A stretch of 64,000 bases of DNA from Cycas panzhihuaensis. Lineage: Eukaryota; Cycadophyta. The stretch covers positions 48,119,741 to 48,183,740 of the forward strand of contig CM041465.1 in assembly GCA_023213395.1 (NCBI GenBank). Reading direction: 5' to 3'. The position numbers and the translations under genes are program-made. Of the stretch, positions 45,998-57,411 are shown one piece after another. Position 1 is the stretch's first letter; each line of letters begins with the position of its first letter. The notes below the pieces were generated by a model. The model saw nothing but the letters and a program-made list of their open reading frames with translations. It searched no databases and was not told the DNA's origin.

Positions 45998-46309
45998 TGG
46001 TATTAAAGAAAATTTAATTTCTAATCAATCAAATAATCTCTTCACAACACATAGAAAAAATCTCAAAAATTACATCTAAGGATGGATTGTCAATTATTTT
46101 ACCATGATTATACCATAGATACATGTGGTTCATCTTGGGATTCAAGCCATATTACATTGATTTCCCAATCTAATTGAGGATCTTCCACAAGAATCACATC
46201 TAGATAAAGGTATGGAGCATGTTATTAAACTAGAACTAAGAATTACACCTGTCAATGTCAAGTTTCTTATTTGTTATTGCTCAACATGTTAGAGGTTCTC
46301 CTCCTAAGT
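45998..46309. other. short stretch between F and H
   Basis: The first approximately 25 bases resemble the F leader. The rest shows no homology I can name. Confidence 0.5.
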
Positions 46310-46569
46310 TTGACTAAAAATTAGAATATCATCTAGATAAATAATAACAAAATCATCAAAGAAAGGTCTTAATACCTTATTAATCCACCTCATGAAGGTG
46401 GTAGATGTGTTGCATAAACCAAAAGGTATCACCATCCATTCGAATAACTCTTGCTTTGATTTGAAGGTTGTATTCTAAGTATCCTCCTCTCAGATTTGAA
46501 CTTGTTGGTAGCCTGATTTCAGGTCTAACTTATTGAAATATCTTACATATTATATTTGGTTCAACGAGT
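46310..46569 (-). pseudogene. Ty3/gypsy RT fragment of H
   Basis: Corresponds to A 2060-2313. YFNKLDLKSGYQQVQI, LFEWMVIPFGLCNTSTTF and IIYLDDILIFSQT are readable. Its active-site box is intact (YLDD), whereas A has YLND, which shows the direction of change in A. Confidence 0.83.
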
Positions 46570-47040
46570 CTATCATAGAGATATGGGTTGCTAAACCTAA
46601 TTTGACAAATGTCCAAAGGAACCACTTTACATTCAACTTTATTAATGTATCTTTTAGAATTTATAAAGTTAAAATTACATTGGTGAGTAACCTATAACTC
46701 TTAGTATTTTTGTAGCCATCTAAAAGGATATGGTTTTATATGTTCATGCATATTTAATCCTAGCTTCTTTACTAATGCCTCTGAGATTAAGTTCTTTTGG
46801 CTCCCTCCATCAAAGATGGCATCAATCATACTTTGCTTTACTTGGATTCTCACCATGAAGAGCTCCTCTCTAATCTTTAGATCAAATTATTGATGACTAT
46901 TTTTGTGCTCAGCATTGGCCATGAGCATCAATTTTTCATTGGGTTCTTTAGTGCCACAAATATCTTTATATCCTATGATATTAAGTAAATCTTTACCTTT
47001 AACTTTGGGTTTACCTTTTCCCTTCTTCTTGGGTCACTTC
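46570..47040 (-). pseudogene. Ty3/gypsy protease fragment of H
   Basis: Equivalent to A 2884-3330: VRIQVKQSMIDAIFDGG (the Asp is kept, unlike A), [47 protein letters not shown]. Stops are few but the C-terminal part is deleted. Confidence 0.82.
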
Positions 47041-48167
47041 TCTAGATGTAAGAACTAGCAATCTTCTATTTTGTGACTTGTATGCTTGTAATGTGTGTAG
47101 AAGACTTTGATTTGAGTGGTACTAGCTTACTTTTTCTTGCCAAAACTCTTAGTTAGTTATTGTCCAACTTTTCTTAGAAACTTCTTTCCTTAAGCAGTTT
47201 TGTTTCTACCTTCTTGAGGTGTAAATCTTTTCCTTTTTGTGTACATCTTCTTATTCCTTCTCTATGGAAATTACTTTCTTGATGGCTTTATTAAGTGTCT
47301 TTACTTCGAACAATTGTGGTTCTTATTGAATATATTAGTGTAAACTTCTAATATATTTCAACATTATATCTTTGCCTAGTAAAGAGATGCCTAATACAAT
47401 ATCTTACTTTTGAAATTCTATTGTGTAATCTTAGATATTTTGGCCTTTTTCCTATCTATAATATTTCTATCTTATTCTTTGTTACCCTTCATACCTAATA
47501 AGGTAGAATTACTTCTTGATAAGGGCTTTAAGTCACTGCCATATGATTTCAACTATATTATAGGATTTGAGGTATGTATTCCACCAAACTAATACATGTT
47601 TGGATAGTTTTAACTTAGTAAAGGTGATTCTTTACTGGTTTTTATACACATAAATTAAAAAGTATGTTTCTAGTTGGTCCAACTAATCATGTAACTTCTC
47701 AACATCTAAGGTTCCATCATAGATGGGCAATTCAAGTTTTACTTCTATTTGGATGGATATGCTATCATAGGACTATCATCTCCTTCTTCCTTAACTTGTT
47801 GATCATTTATAGGTCCTTCATGAGTACCTTTACTTATCTCTTCTTTTACTAGTACATCTTCTTCCTTCTTCTTACCTTTGGTTATTAAAGAGGATGCACT
47901 TTGTTGAGAAACAAGATGTGCCATAAGTTGAGTTAATCTATTAAGATTTTACTCCATCTTTATAAACGTTTTCTCCATATTTAACTCTGATTTATCCATT
48001 TTCCTTTATTGTCCATGCTCTTTCTCAAGCAGTTTAGTCAAAGGTTTACCAATTAATTAATACTGAAACCTAGTTTTTAGAAAATCTCTCACATAATAAA
48101 ACAATAAGGGTTTTTCTCTTTTTTTCCTTGAAGAATCCTTAAAACTCCCAAAGGTTTTAGAAACTGA
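47041..48167 (-). pseudogene. Ty3/gypsy gag of H
   Basis: Homologous to gag of A: the knuckle region near 47105-47050 has lost Cys residues, and the (A)KLELPIYDGTLDVEKLH-like block is at about 47740-47680. Multiple stops. The acidic Glu/Lys-rich N-terminus is at 47900-47780. Confidence 0.78.
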
Positions 48168-48179
48168 GCTTTGATACCA
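48168..48179 (-). other. primer-binding site of element H, decayed
   Basis: The plus strand reads GCTTTGATACCA; one C-to-T change from the initiator Met-tRNA end. Confidence 0.88.
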
Positions 48180-48185
48180 AAAATA

Positions 48186-49120
48186 TTGATCTAAATTTAA
48201 ATGGGAAAGTAAAAGAATTATCCAATTAAAATAAACTTAGAATAAATATATAATATAATACATTTTTATATTTGAAAATTCTTATAAAATTATGTTATCT
48301 TTGCACTCTAATGAGCATATATGGGACTACTACAATAATCTAGGAATAGGGTAATGTGTGCTAGACATAATCTAGGTTGATATGTCCTCTCTAATATATT
48401 CATCAATGAACCTAAATATGAGGATTTGGCTATTATTTACATGTAAAACTCTCTTCTGAGAAGTATTTCTACCTGGGTGTCTTCCTTGGACTGCTACAAC
48501 TATCTTTCTCCTCTCTCTGTTTGTGTCTACAATTTCTTGGACTCCTCATATGTCTTACAAATAGAACTGGGTGCTTCTTTTCTACTCCTTCCTATTTGTT
48601 TCTCTTCTATTCACTTTCATCTGGCTATAACTTGTCTTCAGGATAATGGAAAACTCATGCATCTTCAAGGACTATTATGGCTCTCCTTTCTTTCCCTCTA
48701 GCTGTGTATGTAACTCTCAGGTCTCTTCATGTGCTTCTTACATAGATCTGGGCTTGCGCCATTTTTTTTGTGCTCTTCCCCCTTGTTTGTTCCTCTTCCA
48801 TGTGTCCCATGTGTTATGCAATTATTATTTCTCCCCCTTTTAAATCTTATTTTACTTTAGTTTTATAACTGATAAAAGTCAATTAATAAAACTATATTCT
48901 AATGCATTGATAGGTGTATAACTATACTAGGCAATTTCTCTAATCATTCAATCACTTTTAAATTATTTGGTCACACCTAGTTGCAATCTAGTCATACTTA
49001 GCTACAACTTGATTATACCTGGTTATAGTTCAGTTAATCTATAGACTTCTAGTTGCACCTTTAGACACCTTTAGTTATACATGTAGATTTCTGGTTATAC
49101 CTTGATAAAACATGATTGTA
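48186..49120 (-). repeat. 5' LTR of element H
   Basis: Begins TTGATCTAAATTTAAATGGG like the LTR of A. Contains two approximately 170-base copies of a pyrimidine-rich segment (near 48475 and 48655; CTGCTACAACTATCTTTCTC / ATTATGGCTCTCCTTTCTTT) and a relic of the minisatellite. The outer end is approximate. Confidence 0.65.
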
Positions 49121-49129
49121 CTAGCATAC

Positions 49130-50377
49130 ATTTTCTTCATATTTTAGGAGTCCAAATTACATTTTTCTATCTACTAAAGGTTGCACATATGAAACACATT
49201 CCATCTAATTATTTTTATACACATTTTAAAGAGTATTATAGATTTAATAGATCTGAAATTAGATCAAGACTTATGAGGGATATAATAAATTTAATGTAAT
49301 TCCTTTTAGACTAATAAATACACTATCTACCTTTTAAGAAATGAAGAATTAGGTGTATAAATCTCACCTACATAAGTTTGTTCTAGTTTTCTTTAATGAT
49401 ATTTTAATATACCACATAAGTTAGTATGATTATCTCAAGTATATAAGAATAATCCTCCAAGTTCTAATACCTTTGTTGCTTAAAAAATCAAAATGATCAT
49501 TTATAGAGAGAGAGTTAGAGTACTTAGAGTATATTATCTCATAAGAAGGGATCAAAATAGACTTAAAGAAAATCAAAGACATGTTGCAATAGCCAACACT
49601 TAAGAATATATCTCAAGTTAAAGGGTCTCTATGTGCAATGAGATTTTATATAAAGTTCATTAAAAGATATGCTTATACTACAACACCTCCAATAGACCTC
49701 ATCAAGAAGAATGTCTTTGTAATAAATGATTAATTATAAAGGCCTTTTAAGATATTAAGTAGAAGATAATAACTCTATCAATTCTGACTATCCTCGATTT
49801 CTTAAAACCATTTATTTTAGAATATAATACCTTAAGTGAAGGATTAGGAGAACTTCTCATACAAGATAATAGTTCAATATAATTTAAAAGTGAGAAATTT
49901 AAGGGGAAAGAAAATCTTAACTAAATATATAACAAAGAAATGGTTTCCATTAAATATCTGATAAGTAAGTAGAGGGAATATCTATTAGGCAACAAATTCT
50001 AGGTCAAGACATATCATGAGAGCCTTAAATTTATTCTCAAGTAACTCATATTTTCTAATAAATAATAAACATAGGTAAGCAAGGTTCAAGCCTTTAATTT
50101 TAAAATAATATAGAAGAAAGGCAAGGAATATGTAGTAGTTGATAGACTCTCAAGGGTAGATAAGGGACCATCCCTCCAAGCAATCACTATTATTTCTCTA
50201 GAATAGATAAAGTAAGTTCAAGAAGAATATTCCTAATAAAAAAAATATATACAAATTCATTCAAGAATTACAAACATAAATACAATAGTATGACAAAATT
50301 AGGAATGGAAAAGAGGAATATTCTAATAGAAAGGAAGAATATACTTGATCCCAATTTGAAAGTTAAGGGTAACATAC
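49130..50377 (+). pseudogene. Ty3/gypsy element K, RT, RNase H and start of integrase
   Basis: RT: FNVIPFRLINTLSTF(stop)EMK, then LHKFVLVFFNDILIYH near 49375-49425, in which the FFDD box reads FFND. IKIDLKKIKDMLQ(stop)P is the thumb. RNase H: LKPFILEYNTLSEGLGELLI, NKEMVSIKYLISK(stop)REYLL, TYHESLKFIL, then KKGKEYVVVDRLSRVDKGP (the VVADALSR motif). Integrase begins ILDPNLKVKGNILRG and stops where the LTR of Y starts. In frame with many TAG/TAA. Probably the continuation of 33689-35357. Confidence 0.85.
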
Positions 50378-51562
<1,185 letters not shown>

Positions 51563-51582
51563 TTTTCCTCCCCCTTTTGGGT
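51563..51582 (-). other. polypurine tract of element Y
   Basis: The minus strand reads CCAAAAGGGGGAGGAAAATG just before the LTR. Confidence 0.72.
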
Positions 51583-52783
51583 TACATCTTATTAATGTAG
51601 TAATTTAGAACCTTTGAAAATATACAAATATGCCTAAACATAATGAAAAACTCATAAATAGTTCTTCTTTTCACCTTTATTTTCACTCTAAATCGAACTT
51701 CCTATAATAAAATGTCTTTAAATTACTTCAAATAACCTATCAATTCAAAGAGAGTTGAATTAGCTTCTTATCACAACTTCTAGATCAGAAATTAGGTGCT
51801 CCATACTCAAGATATTGAAAAAACTATGTAGCTAGGTATTTATAATATAGAGGGAGCTAAAAAAATGGTGCTTAAGCCCCTTTTACTAGAGTTGTTGGTC
51901 ACATGGGTATATCATAAGACCTAGAGATTAAGATATTAGGGTCTTTAATAGATTTGAAGAAATATCCAATTTTCTTAAATCTAATACCAATTTTACAAAA
52001 AAAATATATATTTAATAAAAAATTTTAGCACCATAATTTCTAGGGGTTTTATAATTTTATATATGTAAGTAAAATTACTTTGATGACTTTATGTCTCTAT
52101 GTATGATGGGATTTATCTAGTATTTTGGTCTATTATGCCCTCATTGAGACTTTATCTTTCTTCTCTAATTTGGGGATGCTCATAATGTCATATCATTTTT
52201 TAATCACTAATTTCATAGAATAGAAGATCTATCACTCTATCTCCACCATGAGTGTGTTATTAATGCCCTCTAAATTTTATTTCTATATGTATTCACTTTT
52301 ATAAGGGCCTAGGTCTAGGGTAATTATTGTGTATACCCACAACCTAGGCTTTTGTGCCTCCTCATCGTAGACTAACAACATGACCAATGTATTTTTTTTC
52401 TAATCCCCTCCTTTCATGCCACTTACACATAGTCCAAGACATCAACCAAGAGTCATTTAGATGCAATATCCTTATAAGGATGTGGCTACATCATTATGAA
52501 GAATGTTTCCATTACCCACCACTGAATGGATATTTAATTCCCATGTTTTCTCTCACCAACAGTCCATGGGTACTGATAATATAATTTACCATATAAATAA
52601 TCGTGGCATCGATCCTTCATACTAGCTCATCACTAAGCTTTTTGTCCTTACCTATTATGTCTTTCACCCTCCAACAATTATAATGCTTATACATTCAAGA
52701 TATCCTTAAGGTAGTGCTTCTAGGACTACTAAGATCCCACACAATCTTTCATTATAGGGAAGCAAATACAAGCATGGATTTTC

Positions 52784-52784
<1 letters not shown>
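51583..52784 (-). other. 3' interior of element Y, coding-like but unrecognised
   Basis: 51583-52250 aligns loosely with X 7402-7860. 52250-52745 is less AT-rich. Its minus strand gives peptides such as NERLCGILVVLEALP(stop)GYLE, NIHSVVGNGNILHNDVATSL, KDKKLSDELV(stop)RIDATI and GLLVRENMGIKYPFSGG in different frames, with TAG-type stops. I cannot assign a family. In X the equivalent place holds ClpC, so a second captured fragment is possible. Confidence 0.45.
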
Positions 52785-52818
<34 letters not shown>

Positions 52819-52827
52819 GTATGTATG

Positions 52828-52872
<45 letters not shown>

Positions 52873-52996
52873 ATAGATATATACACATACACACATATAC
52901 AAACACACACCCACATATGTATGTATGTATGTATGTATGTATGTGTGTGTGTGTGTGGGTGTGTGTTTGTATATGTGTGTATGTGTATATATCTAT

Positions 52997-53045
<49 letters not shown>

Positions 53046-53066
53046 TACATACATACATACATACAT

Positions 53067-53098
<32 letters not shown>
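52785..53098. repeat. compound CA/TG/TATG microsatellite with an 82-bp perfect inverted repeat
   Basis: (CA)n, TATG units, (GT)17, a mixed segment, TATG units, (GT)n, the mixed segment inverted, (AC)20, CATA units and (TA)n. Bases 52834-52915 are the exact reverse complement of 52954-53035, separated by 38 bases. Base-by-base pairing was checked across the arm; it breaks at 52833/53036 and 52916/52953. Confidence 0.95.
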
Positions 53099-53241
53099 TT
53101 GATAAGATAAAAGAATTTATAGTGGGTTTGAACAGGGTCCCACAACCTATTACATCGGGGAGCCTAAAGCTACCATAAGATATTTGACCGTGACATCCCA
53201 CCTGCAGGCCAAAAAGCTGTCTGCCGGGACAAGCCCCACGG

Positions 53242-53790
53242 CTAGCTGTTACAAGTCATATCCTTCTCTATCAGAACCATTAGCTCCCTGGGTAAATCTC
53301 TCTTCCACACTTGACCTTCCCGATGCCTAGCCCCCCAATTTGCCAAGAAGTCAGCTGGTTTATTTCCTTCTCTGTAAGTATGCCTTATGCGGACTTCAGC
53401 CAGTCCCTTCATGAGCTCTTTGGCGTCATTGAAAAGGGGCTGGAATCTCCAATCTGGGAGGGCCTCACCTTTTAATGTCTTTATCACCACCTCTGAATCC
53501 CCCTCTAATACCAGACGCTGAAGGTTTTCTTCAACTGCTAGATCGAGTGCCTTGAACATAGCTTACATTTCCGCATAGTGATTTGTCTGGCATTCATAGT
53601 AGTCCGCGAATGCCCAGATGGGGGAACCAGTGCTATCCCTACAGATGCCTCCACCCCCCGCTTCCCCAGGATTCCCTTTTGCAGCCCCATCAAAGTTAAC
53701 CTTGCTCCATGTCTCCTCGGGGAGGCCAACTACAATGCAGGCCTTGCAGCTTCAAAAACAGGTACTATACCCCATTTTCTAAGAATCCTG
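53242..53790 (-). pseudogene. LINE ORF2 C-terminal RNase H
   Basis: Plant LINE RNase H of the cellular type (RVT_3). Frame: GLPEETWSKVNFDGAAKGNP, AGGGGICRDSTGSPIWAF, QTNHYAEM(stop)AMFKALDLAV, LVLEGDSEVVIKTLKGE, then HTYREGNKPADFLANWGA. The four acidic residues (FDG, AEM, GDS, ADF) are all present. One TAA after AEM and a frameshift upstream, near 53735-53760, separate it from the zf-RVT part. The last 318 bases (53559-53242) are open, ending KDMTCNS(stop). Confidence 0.92.
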
Positions 53791-54858
53791 CTCTCCTGTA
53801 CTGAAATACGTTTTTCCTTCACATTTCTAACGTTTTCCTTAATATCCGAGGATATTCTGTTAAAGATGGCTATCTGATCCATCTGCTGATCCTGGAAAAT
53901 ACGCCGGTTCCTCTCTTTCCATATGTTCCAAGCCATAATCGGGAGTGCGACGTTCCAGATGCGGCTTAGGGTTCTGCTTCTGAAGGGGCTAAGCCAGGCA
54001 AGCCATAAATCAAAAGTCTCTTTTGGAAAAGTCCAGCATACCTCTAGTTCCCCAAGAACCATCCTCCAAACCTCCCTAGTGTAAGCACACCCAATGAGAA
54101 TGTGGTCCCTGGATTCATCCTCAGGGCAACATAAGATGCATCTATTTGCCAGCTTAATACCTCTCTTCTTAAGATTATCTAAAGTGAGAATTTTGTTCCT
54201 GAGGCAAGTCCACCAAAAAATTACAATCTTGGGAATGATAGGAAGTTTCCAAACCCCTTCAAGGGTTGGATTTCTCTGGTCGCCTCTGGTTAAACAGAGG
54301 AAATGGTAACCTTGTTTTATGGAGTAGTCCCCAAATGGGCCAAAAGGCCACACAACCGTATCTGGCAAGGTCATTCTGGGAATATAGTTCTTTCGGAGTA
54401 TCTTTTTTAAACTGTTAAGACCCTCTTGCAGTCTTTCTCCCTGAATTTCCTCCAGAGGCTTCCATCGCCTGTTTTTACCTCTCCCGGTCCAATAATCCTT
54501 GACCTGGATGCCATAATGTCTGACACAGGGTCCCATAATAGGTACCAGGTCAGGATAGTCCTTAAGAGCATTGTCACAGCACCATACATCATCCCAGAAC
54601 CTAATGGAGGCACCATCTCCGAGTCTCCATCTCAATCCTTTTCTTATAACTCGCCATGCTTTTAGGATACTTCTCCAAACAGTGGATCCGATCTGCGAGG
54701 CATCATTCTCCATAAGGGAGCCCCCTTGAATGTATTTTAAGCTAGGATCTTCTCCCAAGGTCTCTCACCCCTTATAGCCGCCACCCCAGCTTAGCCCCTA
54801 GAGCGGCATTAAAGAGGGAAATCCTTCTCAGGTTAAGGCCGACCCATTTCGAGTGCGA
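53730..54858 (-). pseudogene. LINE ORF2 linker and zf-RVT domain
   Basis: 54758-53730 is open for 342 codons. It begins GEDPSLKYIQGGSLME, IGSTVWRSILKAWRVIRKGL, WRLGDGASIRFWDDVW. The zf-RVT zinc-binding region lies near residues 170-235: VWKLPIIPKIVIFWWTCLRN, KILTLDNLKKRG, CILCCPEDESRDHILIGCAY. WNIWKERNRRIFQD is typical of the stretch before RNase H. It is joined upstream (54858-54759) to WNKVSHSKWVGLNLRRISLF by a stop in GAKLGWRL(stop). Confidence 0.93.
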
Positions 54859-55074
54859 GACTTTATTCCAACTAACCGGTTGAATTGCCTTTACTCTCGT
54901 TCGGACCAAAGGAATCTTTTCTGGATAGATTCGATAATGTTTGTAATGCCCGTTGGGACTCTAAATATAGACATCCAAAACACTGGAATACTCTACAACG
55001 TCGATGCGACTAGCTGGAGCTTCCCGACTAGGCTAAGAAGAGCGCCTTTCCATCCCGCCAGCTTCTTTTGCATC

Positions 55075-56524
55075 CTATCGATCAGGGGGTTCCACATGTC
55101 TTTGGTCATCACTGACGAAGAGCGGCAGCCCAAGGTAAATCGAGGGGAGCTTTTTGATACTCATCCCTAGGATTCTACTTATCCTGCCTTGTACTTGGCC
55201 CGAAGTATTTAAGAAGAAAACATTACTCTTGTTCAAATTTATCTTTTTATTTGTGGCCTCCTCAAAATGGCCCAAAATCTCTTTGAGTTTGGAGGCTTCA
55301 CCCACAGCAGCCCTCCCTAGGAATATGTTATCGTCCACGAATTGATGATGGGCCACAATATCCACCCCAGAAGTCGGCTTTATGCCTTTTATAATTCCTT
55401 CCCTTCTGGCTGACTCCAATGTCACCCGCCTCGACCATCGTGATAAACAGAAAGGGAGAGGGAGGGTCACCCTGCCTCAACCCCCTATATCCCAGAAAAA
55501 ACTTGGAGGAAGACCCATTTATTATGACAGAGAATTGTGGGTTTCCGATGCATAGTTTTATCCAGGACCGCCAAGTTTCCCCAAAACCAAATGCACCCAG
55601 GCATTCTAGCATGCAATCCCAGGAGACCCTATCAAAAGCTTTTGATAGGTTGATCTTGACAAGCATCACCAGATCCTTCCTCTCCGCTGCTGAATGAAGA
55701 GTTTCGTGGACGACAATATAGCCATCGAAAATTTGCCTGCCCCGGAGGAAGCCATCTTGATTCTGGGAGATGATGTTTGGCATAATTTTCTTCATTCTAT
55801 TTACTAGGATCTTCGATATGATTTTATATTTAATATTGTAGAGGCTAATAGGGCGGAAGTCCTCCATCCTGTTAGCCCCTTCTCTTTTTGGGATAAGGAC
55901 AAGAAATGTGGTCTGCCATTCCTGCAAAATCTTTCTGTTCACTTCAAACTCCTTTATTGCTTCCATAAGGTCCCCCTTAATAATGTCCCAGAATTCTTGA
56001 AAGAACCCCGGGGGAAAGCCATCCGGGCCAGGGGCTTTATCTTTCTTCATCCCGAAGAGAGTTGTCTTGACCTCCTCCTGAGTGAATGGAACTGTAAGTT
56101 GAGCATTCTGATCTTCATTCACCATGCAGGGGATATTGTTCAGGAAGTCTTTCCTCCTATCCTCGTTCCCGCCTAGCGGTTCAGTGAATAGGTTCTTAAA
56201 GTAATCGCATGCCATCTCCTTCATATCCTCCTCCGAGTTGACAACAGAACCGTCTTCCTTATGAAGAGACTTGATTCATTGCTCGCCATGTTTCTGGTGG
56301 TCATGTAGAAAAATCTGGTATTTTTATCTCCTTCGGCCAACCAGAGGGCCCTAGATTTTTGTCTCCAATGGATCTCTTCTCTATTGAGGATCTCCTCCAA
56401 AGTCTCTGTGAGCTCCTTCTCTACCTTGTTAAGCTCCTCTGATCTGCCCCCCCACTCAATTTGATCCTCAACGCCCTTCAATTCCTGGATAGCTTTATCC
56501 TTTTGTTCATTTAAGCTAAGGAAA
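55075..56524 (-). pseudogene. LINE ORF2 reverse transcriptase
   Basis: Includes 56481-56221 (WRQKSRALWLAEGDKNTRFF). After a frameshift near 56250 comes 56224-55328: KEMACDYFKNLFTEPLG, KKDKAPGPDGFPPGFFQEFW, ATFLVLIPKREG-type block 1, MEDFRPISLYNIKYKIISKI, GFLRGRQIFDGYIVVHETLH and KAFDRVSWDCMLECLGAFGF (first catalytic Asp), GLRQGDPPSPFLF. A second frameshift near 55430 leads to 55470-55075 with IVAHHQFVDDNIFLGRAAV, the FVDD box intact, and LPSIYLGLPLF. Only two shifts and no stop in the palm. Confidence 0.94.
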
Positions 56525-56539
56525 ACTTCCTTGTTCCAA

Positions 56540-57411
56540 GCCTTTACTTGCTTTTTGACCTAGTCCAGCTTCTTAGAAAATCTATACATGGCGTGGCCCT
56601 TAATATTAGTGCCCCACCATTCCTCGATTTTCCCCCGCATGTCAGGATGGCGTAACCATATTAATTCGAATCTGAACGGAGCCCCCATGAATTTTCCTGG
56701 ATCCAAAAAATTCATTAGGAGGGGTGAGTGATCAGAGCTGATCCTTGGCAATGCTTCTAGGGCATAATCAGAGAAGCATCACATCCAATCGTAGTTAACC
56801 AACACCCTGTCCAACTTGATTTGAATAAGACTGTCTCCCAACCTCTTATTGGACTAGGTGAAAGACGCCCCCCTAAGATTGACATCTTCCAGCCCCCCCT
56901 GCTGTAAGAAGTCACCAAACTCCGCCATACTCGAAGTCTAATCCTCCGCACCTCCCCTCTTGTCACCAGGGGAAAGAGCTGAGTTGAAGTCCCCTGCCAG
57001 CAACCACGGGAGTCTGCAATCCTTGTGGACCTCGATCAGTTTCACCCAAAGCCTCTTCCTGGCTGTTTGAAGAGTTGGGGCATAAACATTTGTAGCGATC
57101 CACGAGATGTTATTACTCTTGTTCATTAACCTAACCGAGATGAAGAAGTCCTCAACCAAAAAAATTTCACCCGACCAGATAGAGGGGTTCCAGAGCACCA
57201 TTAGGCCCCCCACCCCTTGGCTATAGTCTCTCTCTACGCCTTCCGCTTGCTTCCAAATTTTGCTTCTAATCTTAGGGCCATTCTCCTTGCATAACTTAGT
57301 TTCTTGTAGAAATACTAGATCTAATTGGTGTCTGATTCTCATGTCCCTCATGATTCTTTGCTTCGAGGGAGCATTCAGTCCCCTGATGTTCCATGTCACG
57401 AATTTCATCAT
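56540..57411 (-). pseudogene. LINE ORF2 AP endonuclease
   Basis: Nicks target DNA for target-primed reverse transcription. Starts MMKFVTWNIRGLNAPSKQRI (Asn), then LVFLQETKL (catalytic Glu), GVGGLMVLWNPSIWSGEIFL, ISWIATNVYAP, WLLAGDFNSALSPGDKRGG (Asp, Asn) and, past two TAG stops, RISSDHSPLLMNF (Asp, His). Stops are at ED(stop)TSSMAEFG, SFT(stop)SNKR (Trp position) and WM(stop)CFSDYALE. The start overlaps the ORF1 stop in ATGA. Confidence 0.94.

Larger units (their letters stand above)
46310..49120 (-). mobile_element. Ty3/gypsy element H, truncated relative of A
   Basis: Read on minus: LTR (48186-49120), primer site, gag, protease, then a short RT piece ending near 46310. Sequence and order follow A closely. 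Relative to A, about 575 bases between RT and protease are missing: the junction near 46570 joins sequence equivalent to A positions 2313 and 2884. Integrase and 3' LTR are absent, so the element is truncated beside F. Confidence 0.88.

Noticed and set aside
52706-53201. Open frames rich in Cys-Val, Thr-His or Tyr-Ile at the CA/TG array
   Set aside because: Products of dinucleotide repeats, overlapping on both strands with no recognisable domain.
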